From Labrys sp. WJW (lineage in GTDB: Bacteria > Pseudomonadota > Alphaproteobacteria > Rhizobiales > Labraceae), in NCBI RefSeq assembly GCF_001676615.1, contig NZ_LYXZ01000056.1, forward strand, positions 62,001 through 126,000: DNA of 64,000 nt, given 5' to 3'. The notes under the pieces are model-generated. The model was not told the origin of the DNA and made no database searches. It saw nothing but the letters and a program-made list of their open reading frames with translations. This document shows, one piece after another, positions 51,893-61,745 of this stretch (positions within the stretch are counted from its first letter, which is position 1; each line of letters opens with the position of its first letter). Both the position numbers and the translations under genes were made by a program.

Positions 51893-54800
51893 TCAGCTGC
51901 AGCCCGTGGTGCCGCCGCAGGTATCGCACTTCAGGCAGGTGCCATTACGCACCAGCGTGAAATTGGCACATTCGGGGCAGGCCTCGCCTTCATAGCCGCG
52001 GAGCTTGGCTTCCTTGCGCCGCTCGGAGGCCGGCTTGACCGCAGGGGCGGCCGGGGCTTCCCAGGCGAGGGCATCGAGCGCGGGCTCCTCCTTCAGTGCA
52101 GTGGCACCGACGGTCTGGGCACCCGGGCCGGCCACGACGCCGCGGCTGAGGCCGGTGTTCACGGCACTCGACAAAGCCGTGATGGCACCGCGGGCATCGC
52201 TGGAGACCGGGGCGAGCGTGTTCGAGGCCGCTGTCGCACCACCGGGCATCACCACGAAACGCTCGGTCTTGGAGCGCACCAGGCCGCGCGAGACCGGTAC
52301 GGTCACCGGCTGGGCCGGGGCCTTGCTCTCGCCGTCGCCGCGGCCGAGCGTGGCATGGCCATCCTCGTCAGGCACGACATGGGCGAGGTCGTAGCGGCCG
52401 ACATAGGAGATGGCGAGCTCGCGGAACACATAGTCCAGGATGGACGTCGCGTTCTTGATCGAGTCGTTGCCCTGCACGAAGCCCGAGGGCTCGAAGCGTG
52501 TGAAGGTGAAGGCCTCGACATATTCTTCCAGCGGCACGCCATATTGCAGGCCGAGCGAGATGGCGATGGCGAAATTGTTCATCATCGCGCGGAAGGAGGC
52601 GCCTTCCTTGTGCATGTCGATGAAGATCTCGCCAAGGCGGCCATCGTCATATTCGCCGGTACGCAGATAGATCTTGTGGCCGCCCACCACCGCCTTCTGG
52701 GTGTAGCCCTTGCGGCGGTCAGGCATCTTCTCGCGCTCGCGCGCCACTTCCACCCGCTCGATGATGCGCTCGACGATCTTCTCGGCGACCTGCGTCGCAC
52801 GGGCGGGCACCGAACGTTCCAGATGCTCTTCCACCGCATCGGCCTCGTCCTCGTCGGCGAGGAGCTGGGAGTTCAGCGGCTGGGAGAGCTTGGAGCCGTC
52901 GCGATAGAGCGCGTTGGCCTTCAATGCCAGGCGCCAGGACAGCATGTAGGAGGCCTTGCAATCCTCGACCGTCGCATCATTGGGCATGTTGATGGTCTTG
53001 GAGATCGCACCCGAGATGAAGGGCTGCGCCGCCGCCATCATGCGGATATGGCTTTCCACCGAGAGGAAGCGCTTGCCGAGGCGACCGCAGGGATTGGCGC
53101 AATCGAACACCGGCAGGTGCTCGGCCTTCAGATGCGGCGCGCCTTCGAGGGTCATGGCGCCGCAGACATGGATGTTGGCCTTCTCGATATCCGCCTTGGC
53201 GAAGCCGAGATGGACGAGGAGGTCGAAGGACGGCTCGTTGAGCTTCTCGGCCGGCACGCCGAGCTTGCCGGTGATGAAGTCCTCGCCCAGCGTCCACTTG
53301 TTGAAGACGAACTTGATGTCGAAGGCCGAAGCGAGAGCCTTCTCGACCACGGCGAGCTTCTCCTCGGTGAAGCCCTTGGCGGTCAGCGTGGTGTGGTTGA
53401 TGGCCGGCGCCTGGCGCAGCGAGGCATGGCCGACGGCATAGGCCTCGATCTCGGCGATGTCGGCTTCCGAATAACCGAGGGTGCGCAGGGCCGAGGGCAC
53501 GGCGCGGTTGATGATCTTGAAGTAGCCGCCGCCGGCCAGCTTCTTGAACTTCACCAGGGCGAAATCGGGCTCGATTCCGGTGGTGTCGCAATCCATCACC
53601 AGGCCGATCGTGCCGGTGGGCGCGATCACGGTTGCCTGGGCGTTGCGGTAGCCATGCGCTTCGCCGAGCTTGAGAGCGTTGTCCCAGGCGGCTCTGGCAT
53701 GCTCGACGATGGCCTTGCCATTGTCGCCGAGAGCGGTGAGGGAGGCGTGGTCGAGGGCGACGGGCGTGGTGGCCAGCGCCTCATAACCCGCGCTCTCGCC
53801 ATGGGCGGCGCGGCGATGGTTGCGGATGACGCGCAACATGGATTCACGGTTCGGCTCGAAGCCGGGGAAGGGGCCGAGCTCCTTGGCCATTTCGGCCGAG
53901 GTCGCATAGGCGACACCGGTCATGATCGCCGAGAAAGCACCGCCGAGCGCGCGGCCGGCATCGGAATCATAGGGAATGCCGGAGGTCATCAAGAGGCCGC
54001 CGATATTGGCATAGCCCAGGCCCAGCGTGCGGTAGCGATAGGAGAGTTCCGCGATCGCCTTGGACGGGAACTGCGCCATCATCACCGAGATTTCGAGAAC
54101 GATGGTCCACAGGCGGACGGCATGCTCGTAGGAGGCCAGGTTGAAGGTGCCGTCGGCGTTGCGGAACTGCAGGAGGTTCAGCGAAGCCAGGTTGCAGGCC
54201 GTGTCGTCGAGGAACATGTATTCCGAGCACGGATTGGATGCGCGGATCGGCCCCGAGACCGAGCAGGTGTGCCAGTCGTTGATGGTGGTGTGGAACTGAA
54301 TGCCCGGATCGGCGGAAGCCCAGGCGGCGTGCCCGATCTTCTCCCACAGGTCGCGCGCCTTCAGCGTCTTCATGGTCTTGCCGGTGATGCGGGCCTTCAG
54401 CTCCCAGTCGCCGTCCTTCTCGACAGCGTTGAGGAAGTCGTCGTCCACGCGCACCGAATTGTTGGAGTTCTGGCCGGATACCGTGAGGTAGGCCTCCGAA
54501 TCCCAGTCGGTGTCATAGGTGTCGAAGGCGATATCCTTGTAGCCCTGCTTGGCGAACTGGATGACGCGCTTGATGTAGTTGTCGGACACCAAAGCGCGGC
54601 GCGCGGCCTTGATCTCGCGCTTGAGGGCCGGGTTGCGCTCCGGATCGAAGCAGTCATCGCCCGGGCCTTCGCACTGCACGCAGGCGCGCATCACCGCCTT
54701 GAGGTGCTTCTGTACGATCTTGGAACCGGTGACGAGCGCGGCGACCTTCTGCTCTTCGCGCACCTTCCAGTCGATATAGGTCTCGATATCGGGGTGGTCG

Positions 54801-55654
54801 GCATCGACGACCACCATCTTGGCGGCTCTACGGGTGGTACCGCCCGACTTGATGGCGCCGGCGGCGCGATCGCCGATCTTCAGGAACGACATCAGGCCGG
54901 AGGAACGGCCGCCGCCCGAAAGTCGTTCACCCTCGCTGCGCAGGGCAGAGAAGTTGGAGCCGGTACCCGAGCCATATTTGAACAGGCGCGCCTCGCGCAC
55001 CCACAGGTCCATGATGCCGCCCTCGTTGACGAGGTCGTCGGCAACCGACTGGATGAAGCAGGCATGCGGCTGGGGATGCTCGTAGGCCGAGGTCGAGGAG
55101 GTCAGCTTGCCGGTCTTGTAGTCGACATAGAAATGGCCCTGGCCGGGGCCGTCGATGCCATAGGCCCAATGCAGGCCGGTGTTGAACCATTGCGGCGAAT
55201 TGGGTGCCACCATCTGCATGGCGAGCATGTAGCGATGCTCGTCGAAGAAGGCCTGGGCATCGTCCTCGCTATCGAAATAGCCGCCCTTCCAGCCCCAATA
55301 GGTCCAGGTGCCGGCGAGGCGATCGAAGACCTGGCGCGAATCCGTCTCGCCGACATAGCGCTCGGCCTCGGGGAGGGCGGCCAGAGCCTTCTTGTCGGGG
55401 ATGGTGCGCCAGAGCCAGGACGGCACGGCGTTTTCTTCCACGCGCTTGGTGCGGGCGGGGACGCCCGCCTTGCGGAAATATTTCTGCGCCAGAATGTCGG
55501 CGGCGACCTGGCTCCAGGCCTCCGGCACGGCGATGCCTTCCAGCCGGAAGACGATCGAGCCGTCCGGATTCCGGATCTCGCTCGTCGCCGTCCGGAACGC
55601 GATGGACGCGTAGGGGGACTGCCCCTTCTTGGTGTATTGCCGTTCAATCCGCAT
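51893..55654 (-). CDS. nrdJ: Adenosylcobalamin-dependent (class II) ribonucleotide reductase
   Basis: The protein has 1253 residues, the normal length for the alphaproteobacterial form, so no intein is present. It reduces ribonucleotides to deoxyribonucleotides with a B12-derived radical. Visible features: the N-terminal QMVAPNSPQWFNTGLHWAYG, the active-site segment SNPCSEYMFLDDTACNLASLNL, the PTGTIGLVMDCDTTGIEPDF substrate loop, a C-terminal TSCPD-type region, and the redox/zinc tail CPECANFTLVRNGTC plus CDTCGG ending in GCS. ATG 55654 starts the conserved MRIERQYTKKG. A possible NrdR site lies about 250 bases upstream, and I saw no convincing cobalamin riboswitch. Confidence 0.98.
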   Translation of the reverse strand: MRIERQYTKKGQSPYASIAFRTATSEIRNPDGSIVFRLEGIAVPEAWSQVAADILAQKYFRKAGVPARTKRVEENAVPSWLWRTIPDKKALAALPEAERYVGETDSRQVFDRLAGTWTYWGWKGGYFDSEDDAQAFFDEHRYMLAMQMVAPNSPQWFNTGLHWAYGIDGPGQGHFYVDYKTGKLTSSTSAYEHPQPHACFIQSVADDLVNEGGIMDLWVREARLFKYGSGTGSNFSALRSEGERLSGGGRSSGLMSFLKIGDRAAGAIKSGGTTRRAAKMVVVDADHPDIETYIDWKVREEQKVAALVTGSKIVQKHLKAVMRACVQCEGPGDDCFDPERNPALKREIKAARRALVSDNYIKRVIQFAKQGYKDIAFDTYDTDWDSEAYLTVSGQNSNNSVRVDDDFLNAVEKDGDWELKARITGKTMKTLKARDLWEKIGHAAWASADPGIQFHTTINDWHTCSVSGPIRASNPCSEYMFLDDTACNLASLNLLQFRNADGTFNLASYEHAVRLWTIVLEISVMMAQFPSKAIAELSYRYRTLGLGYANIGGLLMTSGIPYDSDAGRALGGAFSAIMTGVAYATSAEMAKELGPFPGFEPNRESMLRVIRNHRRAAHGESAGYEALATTPVALDHASLTALGDNGKAIVEHARAAWDNALKLGEAHGYRNAQATVIAPTGTIGLVMDCDTTGIEPDFALVKFKKLAGGGYFKIINRAVPSALRTLGYSEADIAEIEAYAVGHASLRQAPAINHTTLTAKGFTEEKLAVVEKALASAFDIKFVFNKWTLGEDFITGKLGVPAEKLNEPSFDLLVHLGFAKADIEKANIHVCGAMTLEGAPHLKAEHLPVFDCANPCGRLGKRFLSVESHIRMMAAAQPFISGAISKTINMPNDATVEDCKASYMLSWRLALKANALYRDGSKLSQPLNSQLLADEDEADAVEEHLERSVPARATQVAEKIVERIIERVEVAREREKMPDRRKGYTQKAVVGGHKIYLRTGEYDDGRLGEIFIDMHKEGASFRAMMNNFAIAISLGLQYGVPLEEYVEAFTFTRFEPSGFVQGNDSIKNATSILDYVFRELAISYVGRYDLAHVVPDEDGHATLGRGDGESKAPAQPVTVPVSRGLVRSKTERFVVMPGGATAASNTLAPVSSDARGAITALSSAVNTGLSRGVVAGPGAQTVGATALKEEPALDALAWEAPAAPAVKPASERRKEAKLRGYEGEACPECANFTLVRNGTCLKCDTCGGTTGCS

Positions 55655-56409
55655 TGCGTTCTGCCCCGAAAATTAGACGCAAAAATCCGCGCCGTGCCAT
55701 CGTTACGGCTCGGTTCGAAATCTGTCTGACATCCTGTTTACTCGTCGGTGAGTACATGGCCCTGCCAACGTTCGAATGCCGGGCTCGTGCCCCGCAATTC
55801 CGCGAGGTCACCCCCGCCGCCGACGTTTCCGACTATGACTCAATAGGTATGACTCGCCGGCAGGGGCGTCAAGATTTAGTGCCGGCAAAATGAGTGGCTA
55901 TCTACATATAGTAGAAGCTGTGGAAATCGGGGACAAGCTTGAGCGGGAGCCCTCAAGCTTCCGGAATCCCTGGCAAAATCGCCGCCTTCAACCTGTCTTT
56001 GAATTGCCATGTTCCAGTCATGTTTCATTTACCATCCCCGGTGGATGACCCAAAATGGCACACAAGCCCTTGTGGAGAGGTCGCCGAAGGCTTGCCGTAA
56101 GGGCAAGCGTGAGGGGCCGTGAGGGGGCGCGAATCGTGCCCGGGGCAATTCCGCCGTACTTCCGGTGCGAGCGAATCGTTCGCGGTGCGGGCCTGGAGAG
56201 CATCGAATCGGGAAGGCAGGAGCGCTGCCGATGAGTCTTGCGGGATCCCGGACGAGTTTCTTAGCCAATAAAGAACGAAAAAACAAAGGGTTGGAGCAAA
56301 GTTCGATCCGCTGTAATCGCGCCGGGCGTTGATCGGGCGATGCTTCGAGCCAAGGTTCCCGATGGAGGCGACTGCTGCGGCGAACCCCGACACTCGCCGC
56401 GCGCTGGCA
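55655..56409. other. Upstream region of nrdJ / downstream of the TPR-caspase gene
   Basis: About 755 bases without a supported gene; both neighbours are on the minus strand. The only distinct element is the CTACATATAGTAG site at 55902-55914. Short open frames here are shadows. Confidence 0.6.
55902..55914. promoter_or_regulatory. Candidate NrdR box upstream of nrdJ
   Basis: CTACATATAGTAG, with 4 bp arms CTAC/GTAG around ATATA, resembles the AT-centred NrdR consensus (about ACACwATATwTwGTGT) in its TATA/ATAG core but not at the outer ACAC/GTGT. It is about 250 bases from the nrdJ start. Confidence 0.35.
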
Positions 56410-58611
56410 CTATTTGGCGAGGCTGAAATAGAAATCCTCCGGCGGCAGGTCGCCATAGGTCGCCGGCACCTGTTCGTTGTTGGTGGCAAGCTTCACGTCC
56501 TGTGTCACGAAGCGGAAGATCTTGTTGATCTCGATGCCGGGCTCGGACAGGCGCTTGGCGAAAGCAATGGCGAAGGGGCTGTTGTCGCCCTGTCCATCGG
56601 CGGCGGTGGTGCCTTCCCTAGCGGCATAGACCACCAGGGTCGCTTTGCTGGGCTCGATGCGGGCAAGGCCGCGCGAAAGGGTGGCGCGCTTGGCCTCCGT
56701 CAGCTTCATCTGAGCCGCGAAAGGATTGTTGCGGCAGGCGTCGAGAATCACCAGGCGGAGTTTGCCGGCGCCCTCGGATGCGCTCAGGAGGCGCTGGAGC
56801 GTTATGGCCTCGTCCGACAGGCTGGTCTCGCTGAGCAGGCGTGCATCGGTGGGAATGAGATAATTGGTGCCGCCGAGTTCCATGCCATGCCCAGCAAAAT
56901 AGATGATGGCCCAATCCGCGTCCTGGGCCTTCTCTGCAAAGGCGTTGAGTGCCTCGATCATGTCGGAACGGTCGAGGTCGTGAAGCACGGTGACCTCGAT
57001 GCCGCGATTGCGCAGGGCGTCTCCCACCAGCGCGGCGTCCCTGGCGGGATTGGGCAATTGCGCGGCGCCGCGATAGCTGGAATTGCCGATCACCAGAGCA
57101 ACGCGGCGTTCGGTCGTGCCATCGCCCTGCGGCTCGGGTTTGCCGGTTTGCAGCAACGGCCGGGCCGCCGCCTGCTTGTTGCGCGCATCCAACGCCAGCG
57201 CCCGGTTCTCGATGGCGCGCGTGTAGTCCGGCTTGAGGCGGATGGCCTCATCATAGTCGGCAATGGCGCGGTCATAGTCGCCCTTGCTCTTATAGGCGAA
57301 GGCGCGGTTGTGGAAGGCAACTGGGTCGCTCGGCGCAAGGCGTATGGCCTGGTCATAATCGGCGATCGCCCGGTCGTAATCGCCCTTTTTCCGGTAGGTT
57401 ATGGCGCGATTGATGAAAATGTCGGCGTCATTGGGGTTGAGGCGGATGGCCTGACCGTAGTCGGCAATGGCGCGGTCGTACTCACCCCTGTCGTCATAGG
57501 CCGAACCGCGATTGTGGAGGGCGGCGGCATAATCGGGCTTGAGGCGGATGGCCTGATCGTAGTCGGCGATGGCTCGGTCATACTGCCCCTTGACGTTGTA
57601 TAGCCTACCGCGATTGACGAAGGCCGAGGCATCCTCCGGCGTAAGGCGGATAACCTGGTCGTAATCGGCGATGGCGCTGTCATACTCGCCCTTCTTTCGA
57701 TAGGTGATGGCGCGATTGAAATAGGCGGCGGAAAAGTCGGGCCTGAGGTGGATGGCCTGGCCGTAGTCGGCGATGGCGCGGTCGTACTCACCCTTGTCGT
57801 CATAGGCAGAACCGCGATTGAAGAAGGCGGAGGCATAATCCGGCTTGAGGCGGATGGCCTGGTCGTAGTCGGCAATGGCGCGGTCGTACTCACCTTTTTT
57901 GCCAAAAGTGGAGCCGCGATTGACGAAGGCCGAGGCATCGTCCGGCTTGAGGCGGATGGCCTGATCGTAATCGGCGATGGCGCTATCGTAGTCGCCCTTG
58001 CTCTTATAGGCGATGGCGCGGTTGAAGAAGGCGGTGGCGTCGTTTGGTGCAAGGCGGATGGCTTCGTCATAATCGGCGATCGCCCGGTCATACTCGCCCT
58101 TTTTCCGGTAGGTTATGGCACGATTGACGAAGGCATCGGCGTAGTCGGACTTGAGGCGGATGGCCCGGTCATAGTCGGCAATGGCGCGGTCGTACTCACC
58201 CTTGTCGTCATAGGTGGAACCGCGATTGAAGAAGGCGGCGGCATAATCGGGATTGAGACGTATCGCCTTGGTGTAATCGGCGATGGCTTCATCGCGGTTG
58301 CCCTTGGCATCCCGGGCGATGCCGCGATTGTTGAATGCGACGGCGTAGTCGGGCTTGAGGCTTATCGCCCGTGTATAGTCGGCGACGGCGCGGTCGTAGT
58401 CGCCCTTGGCCCGATAGGCGGCGCCGCGATTGTTGAAGGCGTAGGCCCGCCCCGTATTGGAGGTGGTCTTGTCGCCGATGATGCGGTTGCAGGCAGCGAT
58501 GGCCTGATCCCGATTCTGGCCCGCGCATTGAGGCCAATCATCGGCAAAGGCCGATTGCACAACGAGGCCATAGGCCAGAAACGCGAAGGCGAGGAGGGCG
58601 GAACCGCGCAT
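56410..58611 (-). CDS. Exported TPR-repeat protein with C-terminal caspase-like (peptidase C14) domain
   Basis: The protein has 733 residues from ATG 58611, chosen because it begins a clean signal peptide (MRGSALLAFAF to SAFA, then DDWPQC); the open frame to 58713 would overlap the next gene region. Twelve consecutive 34-residue tetratricopeptide repeats (about 55-460), nearly identical (YDRAIADYDQAIRLKPDY type), are followed by a caspase domain (about 500-730) with catalytic His in YFAGHGMEL and Cys in ILDACRNNPF. The protein should be periplasmic or surface-exposed, and the repeats likely serve protein binding. Orthocaspases of this build are common in Hyphomicrobiales; their targets are mostly unknown. 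Confidence 0.93.
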   Translation of the reverse strand: MRGSALLAFAFLAYGLVVQSAFADDWPQCAGQNRDQAIAACNRIIGDKTTSNTGRAYAFNNRGAAYRAKGDYDRAVADYTRAISLKPDYAVAFNNRGIARDAKGNRDEAIADYTKAIRLNPDYAAAFFNRGSTYDDKGEYDRAIADYDRAIRLKSDYADAFVNRAITYRKKGEYDRAIADYDEAIRLAPNDATAFFNRAIAYKSKGDYDSAIADYDQAIRLKPDDASAFVNRGSTFGKKGEYDRAIADYDQAIRLKPDYASAFFNRGSAYDDKGEYDRAIADYGQAIHLRPDFSAAYFNRAITYRKKGEYDSAIADYDQVIRLTPEDASAFVNRGRLYNVKGQYDRAIADYDQAIRLKPDYAAALHNRGSAYDDRGEYDRAIADYGQAIRLNPNDADIFINRAITYRKKGDYDRAIADYDQAIRLAPSDPVAFHNRAFAYKSKGDYDRAIADYDEAIRLKPDYTRAIENRALALDARNKQAAARPLLQTGKPEPQGDGTTERRVALVIGNSSYRGAAQLPNPARDAALVGDALRNRGIEVTVLHDLDRSDMIEALNAFAEKAQDADWAIIYFAGHGMELGGTNYLIPTDARLLSETSLSDEAITLQRLLSASEGAGKLRLVILDACRNNPFAAQMKLTEAKRATLSRGLARIEPSKATLVVYAAREGTTAADGQGDNSPFAIAFAKRLSEPGIEINKIFRFVTQDVKLATNNEQVPATYGDLPPEDFYFSLAK
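57200..58450 (-). repeat. Tandem 102 bp DNA repeats encoding TPR units
   Basis: About twelve 102-base units are conserved at the DNA level as well as in protein, with recurrent blocks such as the codons for DRAIADYDQAIRL. The uniformity suggests recent duplication or gene conversion, so copy number may vary between strains. Confidence 0.75.
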
Positions 58612-58684
58612 GGCGCACCCCGGAGGATCGATACCGCGTGAGAGTAGCATGGTTAAGAAAGTGGTAAAGTAACACAGATGACAC

Positions 58685-59959
58685 TCAGGATCTGAAAGCG
58701 TCCTCATCGCCACCCTGGGTGATCAGGCGGGCGCTACGCTGGTTGCGGGTGTGGATCCACAGCCAGCTCAGGGCGACACTGAGGCGGGAGCGCACGCTGA
58801 TCAGGAAATAGATGTGGGCGATACCCCAGATCCACCAGGCGAGCGCGCCACGCAGCTTGATCCAGCCGAAATCGATCACCGCGCGCTTCTTGCCGATCTG
58901 CGCCAGGCTGCCCTGATGCTTGTAGTGGAAAGGGGGCGGAGCAGGGGTACCCGCCAGGCGAGCCCGAATCACGCGGGCGACATAGACACCAGCCTGCTTG
59001 GCAGCCGGCGCGATGCCGGGAACCGGCTTGCCGTTCGGCCCGGCAAGGCTGACGGTGTCGCCGATGGCGAAGATCTCGGGATGACCGGGCACGCTCAGAT
59101 CCGGCTCGACGATGATTCGGCCGTTGCGGTCCGCCGGCACGCCGAGCCATTCGGCGGCCGGGGATGCGCGTACGCCTGCGGCCCAGACAATGGTGCGCGC
59201 CGGCAGCAGCTTGCCGCCATAGACGACACCCTCGGCCGTGCATTCGGTGACTGCGGCGCCGAGAACGACCTCGACACCAAGGCTTTCGAGCGATTGCTTG
59301 GTGTAGTCGGACAGGTCGTCCGGATAACCCGCCAGTACGCGGGGGCCCGCTTCCACCAGCACGACCCGCGCCTTGTGCGTGTCGATGCGGCGAAAATCCG
59401 GGGCCAGCGTGTCGCGCGCCAGCTCGGCGATGGTGCCGGCAAGCTCCACGCCGGTCGGTCCGGCGCCAACGATCACGAAGGTGAGCAAGGCATCCTGCAC
59501 CGCGGGGGCGGTCTCGCGTTCCGCTTTCTCGAAAGCAAGAAGAATGCGCCGGCGAATGGTGGTGGCGTCCTCGATCGCCTTCAGGCCGGGGGCGTGGGGC
59601 TCCCATTCGTCATGGCCGAAATAGGCATGGCGAGCGCCCGTCGCCAGGATGAGCGTGTCATAGGCAAGCTGCGCTCCGTCCTTCAGACGAACCTGGCGCG
59701 CCGACGCGTCGATGCCGGTGACTTCGCCGAGCAGTGTGGTCACCTCCGGCCGACCGCGCATGAGATGGCGAATCGGCCAGGCGATCTCGGAAGTGGACAG
59801 CGAGGCGGTGGCGACCTGGTAGAGCAGGGGTTGGAAGATATGGTGGTTGCGCCGATCCACCAGCGTGATCTCGACCGGCGCACCCTTGAGATGATGGATG
59901 GCCTCCAGCCCTCCGAAGCCCGCCCCGACGACCACGATGCGGTGGGGTTCTCCCGCCAT
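58685..59959 (-). CDS. ndh: Type II NADH:quinone dehydrogenase-like FAD oxidoreductase
   Basis: The protein has 424 residues. It has two Rossmann sites (RIVVVGAGFGGLEA near residue 8 for FAD and TFVIVGAGPTGVELAG near 165 for NADH), the family phrases IFQPLLYQVATASLS and FAIGDTVSL, and a C-terminal amphipathic/hydrophobic region (WIKLRGALAWWIWGIAHIYFLI) that attaches it to the inner membrane. It passes electrons from NADH to quinone without pumping protons. ATG 59959 is used. It ends 73 bases before the TPR-caspase start, on the same strand. Confidence 0.92.
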   Translation of the reverse strand: MAGEPHRIVVVGAGFGGLEAIHHLKGAPVEITLVDRRNHHIFQPLLYQVATASLSTSEIAWPIRHLMRGRPEVTTLLGEVTGIDASARQVRLKDGAQLAYDTLILATGARHAYFGHDEWEPHAPGLKAIEDATTIRRRILLAFEKAERETAPAVQDALLTFVIVGAGPTGVELAGTIAELARDTLAPDFRRIDTHKARVVLVEAGPRVLAGYPDDLSDYTKQSLESLGVEVVLGAAVTECTAEGVVYGGKLLPARTIVWAAGVRASPAAEWLGVPADRNGRIIVEPDLSVPGHPEIFAIGDTVSLAGPNGKPVPGIAPAAKQAGVYVARVIRARLAGTPAPPPFHYKHQGSLAQIGKKRAVIDFGWIKLRGALAWWIWGIAHIYFLISVRSRLSVALSWLWIHTRNQRSARLITQGGDEDAFRS

Positions 59960-60098
59960 GACATAGCCTCCTGCTCGATGGTTTCAGATCGCGATAATCC
60001 CATGCCGCCGCATGGATTATGTCCGACAGGGTCCTGCGTCTACGCACAGAAGCTTGTAGCATTCCATTCCCGCAAGCAGAGTCGGAAAGAACGGGAAG

Positions 60099-60605
60099 AT
60101 GAGCCTCATCGCCAAAGCCCATCAACTCCATGACGAGGAACGCACGCTCCTGCATCGATTGCGCCAGGAGCGGCGTTCCCATCGGCGGCCGGATCCGGCC
60201 GCCTTGCCCACCGGAGCCCGCATCGCCGATGCCGTCGCGGCCACCATGGGCAGCTGGCCCTTCATCATCGTGCAATCAGCCGTGCTCGCAGCCTGGGTGG
60301 TGCTCAATGTCGCCGCCTTCATCCAGCATTGGGATCCCTATCCCTTTATCCTGCTCAATCTGGCGCTGTCATTCCAGGCAGCCTATGCCGCTCCTTTCAT
60401 CATGATGAGTCAGAACCGGCAGGCCGCCATCGATCGCGCTGCCGCCACGCATGATTACGACGTCAATACCAAGGCGGAACTGGAGATCGAACTCCTGCAT
60501 GAGAAGATCGATTTCCTGCGCGAGACCCAGGTCGCGGAGCTGATGCAGCTGGTCAAGCGACTGGAAGAGAAGCTCGATGCCGGCGGTTGGGCGCCGCCGG
60601 CCTGA
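60099..60605 (+). CDS. DUF1003 integral membrane protein
   Basis: The protein has 168 residues: a basic N-terminus, two transmembrane helices (about 50-72 and 82-104) with the DUF1003 pattern GSWPFIIVQSAVLAAWVVLN and DPYPFILLNLALSFQAAYAAPFIMMSQNRQ split across them, and a C-terminal cytoplasmic helix rich in Glu and Lys (about 120-160). The function of the family is not established. It is divergent from the NADH dehydrogenase gene. Confidence 0.85.
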   Translation: MSLIAKAHQLHDEERTLLHRLRQERRSHRRPDPAALPTGARIADAVAATMGSWPFIIVQSAVLAAWVVLNVAAFIQHWDPYPFILLNLALSFQAAYAAPFIMMSQNRQAAIDRAAATHDYDVNTKAELEIELLHEKIDFLRETQVAELMQLVKRLEEKLDAGGWAPPA

Positions 60606-60694
60606 AACCAGCGATAAGCATGCAGCTGCGGCGCCTTGCGTGCCGGCTGCCGTCGGTCCATGGTCCCGCCTTCTTCAATACTCCCGAGTCTGCC

Positions 60695-61630
60695 ATGTCC
60701 CGCTCCATCATCATCGACACCGATCCCGGCCAGGATGACGCCCTGGCGCTGCTGCTGGCGCTGGGAAGTCCCAAGCTCGAGGTGCTGGGCATCACCACGG
60801 TGGCGGGCAATGTGCCGCTGGCCCTGACGAGCCGAAACGCGCGCGTGGTCTGCGAATTGGCGGGTCGATCAGACATCACGGTGTGCGCCGGCGCGGACCG
60901 GCCGCTGCTGCGCCCGCTCGTCACAGCGGAACATGTGCATGGCAAGACCGGTCTCGACGGCGCGGACCTGCCCGAGCCCACCATGCCGCTCAGCCCGCGC
61001 CATGGCGTCGACTTCATCGTCGAGACCCTGATGACCCGCCCCTCCGGCACCATCACGCTTTGCCCGCTCGGTCCTCTCACCAATATCGCGCTGGCGCTGC
61101 TGCGCGAGCCGCGCATCGCCCCGCGCATCAAGGAGATCGTGCTGATGGGCGGGGGCTGCTTCGAGGGCGGCAACATGACGCCGGCAGCCGAGTTCAACAT
61201 TTTCGTCGATCCCCATGCCGCCAAAGCGGTTTTCGCCTCCGGTGTTCCGATCACCATGGCGCCGCTCGACGTGACTCACAAGGCACTCACCACGCGACCG
61301 CGCGTCGACAGGATCCGGAAGATCGGTACCAGAGTTTCCGATGCTGCGGTGGGTTGGCTCGATTTCTTCGAGCGTTTCGACGTGCAGAAATATGGCTCGG
61401 AAGGGGGACCGCTGCACGATCCCTGCGTGATCGCCTGGCTGCTCAAGCCCGACCTCTTCACCGGCCGTTCCTGCAATGTCGAGATCGAGACGGAATCTCA
61501 GCTCACCCAGGGCATGACGGTGATTGACTGGTGGGGCGTCACCGACCGTCCGAAGAATGCCTTCGTCCTGGGCGGTATCGATGCCGAGGGCTATTTCGAC
61601 CTGATCGCGCAGGCGATTGCGCGGCTCTAG
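60695..61630 (+). CDS. Nucleoside hydrolase (inosine-uridine preferring type)
   Basis: The protein has 311 residues. The N-terminal Ca-binding motif IIIDTDPGQDDALALLLAL, the LGITTVAGN strand and the later ILMGGG-type VLMGGGCFEGGNMTPAAEFNIFVDPHAA region, with its Asn and Asp, define the IunH family; the second His/Asp site is seen in GPLHDPCVIAWLL. It hydrolyses N-glycosidic bonds of nucleosides for salvage. ATG 60695 begins the family N-terminus; the longer frame from 60587 overlaps the DUF1003 gene and is not supported. Confidence 0.92.
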   Translation: MSRSIIIDTDPGQDDALALLLALGSPKLEVLGITTVAGNVPLALTSRNARVVCELAGRSDITVCAGADRPLLRPLVTAEHVHGKTGLDGADLPEPTMPLSPRHGVDFIVETLMTRPSGTITLCPLGPLTNIALALLREPRIAPRIKEIVLMGGGCFEGGNMTPAAEFNIFVDPHAAKAVFASGVPITMAPLDVTHKALTTRPRVDRIRKIGTRVSDAAVGWLDFFERFDVQKYGSEGGPLHDPCVIAWLLKPDLFTGRSCNVEIETESQLTQGMTVIDWWGVTDRPKNAFVLGGIDAEGYFDLIAQAIARL

Positions 61631-61745
61631 GGCCGCCGGCAGGCGCTTTGCGTCAGAAATCACCGATGAGACCATGCGCAATGGTGGACATCGCCGCCGC
61701 GCTTGGCCATAAGACTTGCAACGGAATACGAAACGGCAGCCCTCG

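Noticed and set aside
52355..55729. 1124-codon open frame on the plus strand
   Set aside because: It is fully antisense to nrdJ, and its translation has the Gly/His/Asp-rich, motif-free look of a shadow frame in GC-rich DNA.
55655..56000. Cobalamin riboswitch upstream of nrdJ
   Set aside because: Only a partial B12-box-like AGCCACT is seen on the minus strand near 55894-55900; the conserved core around it could not be recognised.
57200..58450. CRISPR-like periodicity
   Set aside because: The 102-base period is coding TPR repeats without unique spacers; no CRISPR array is present in the window.
56329..58641. Plus-strand Val/Ile/Gly-rich repetitive frames over the TPR gene
   Set aside because: They are shadows of the tandem 102 bp repeats; the minus-strand frame has the TPR and caspase motifs and a signal peptide.
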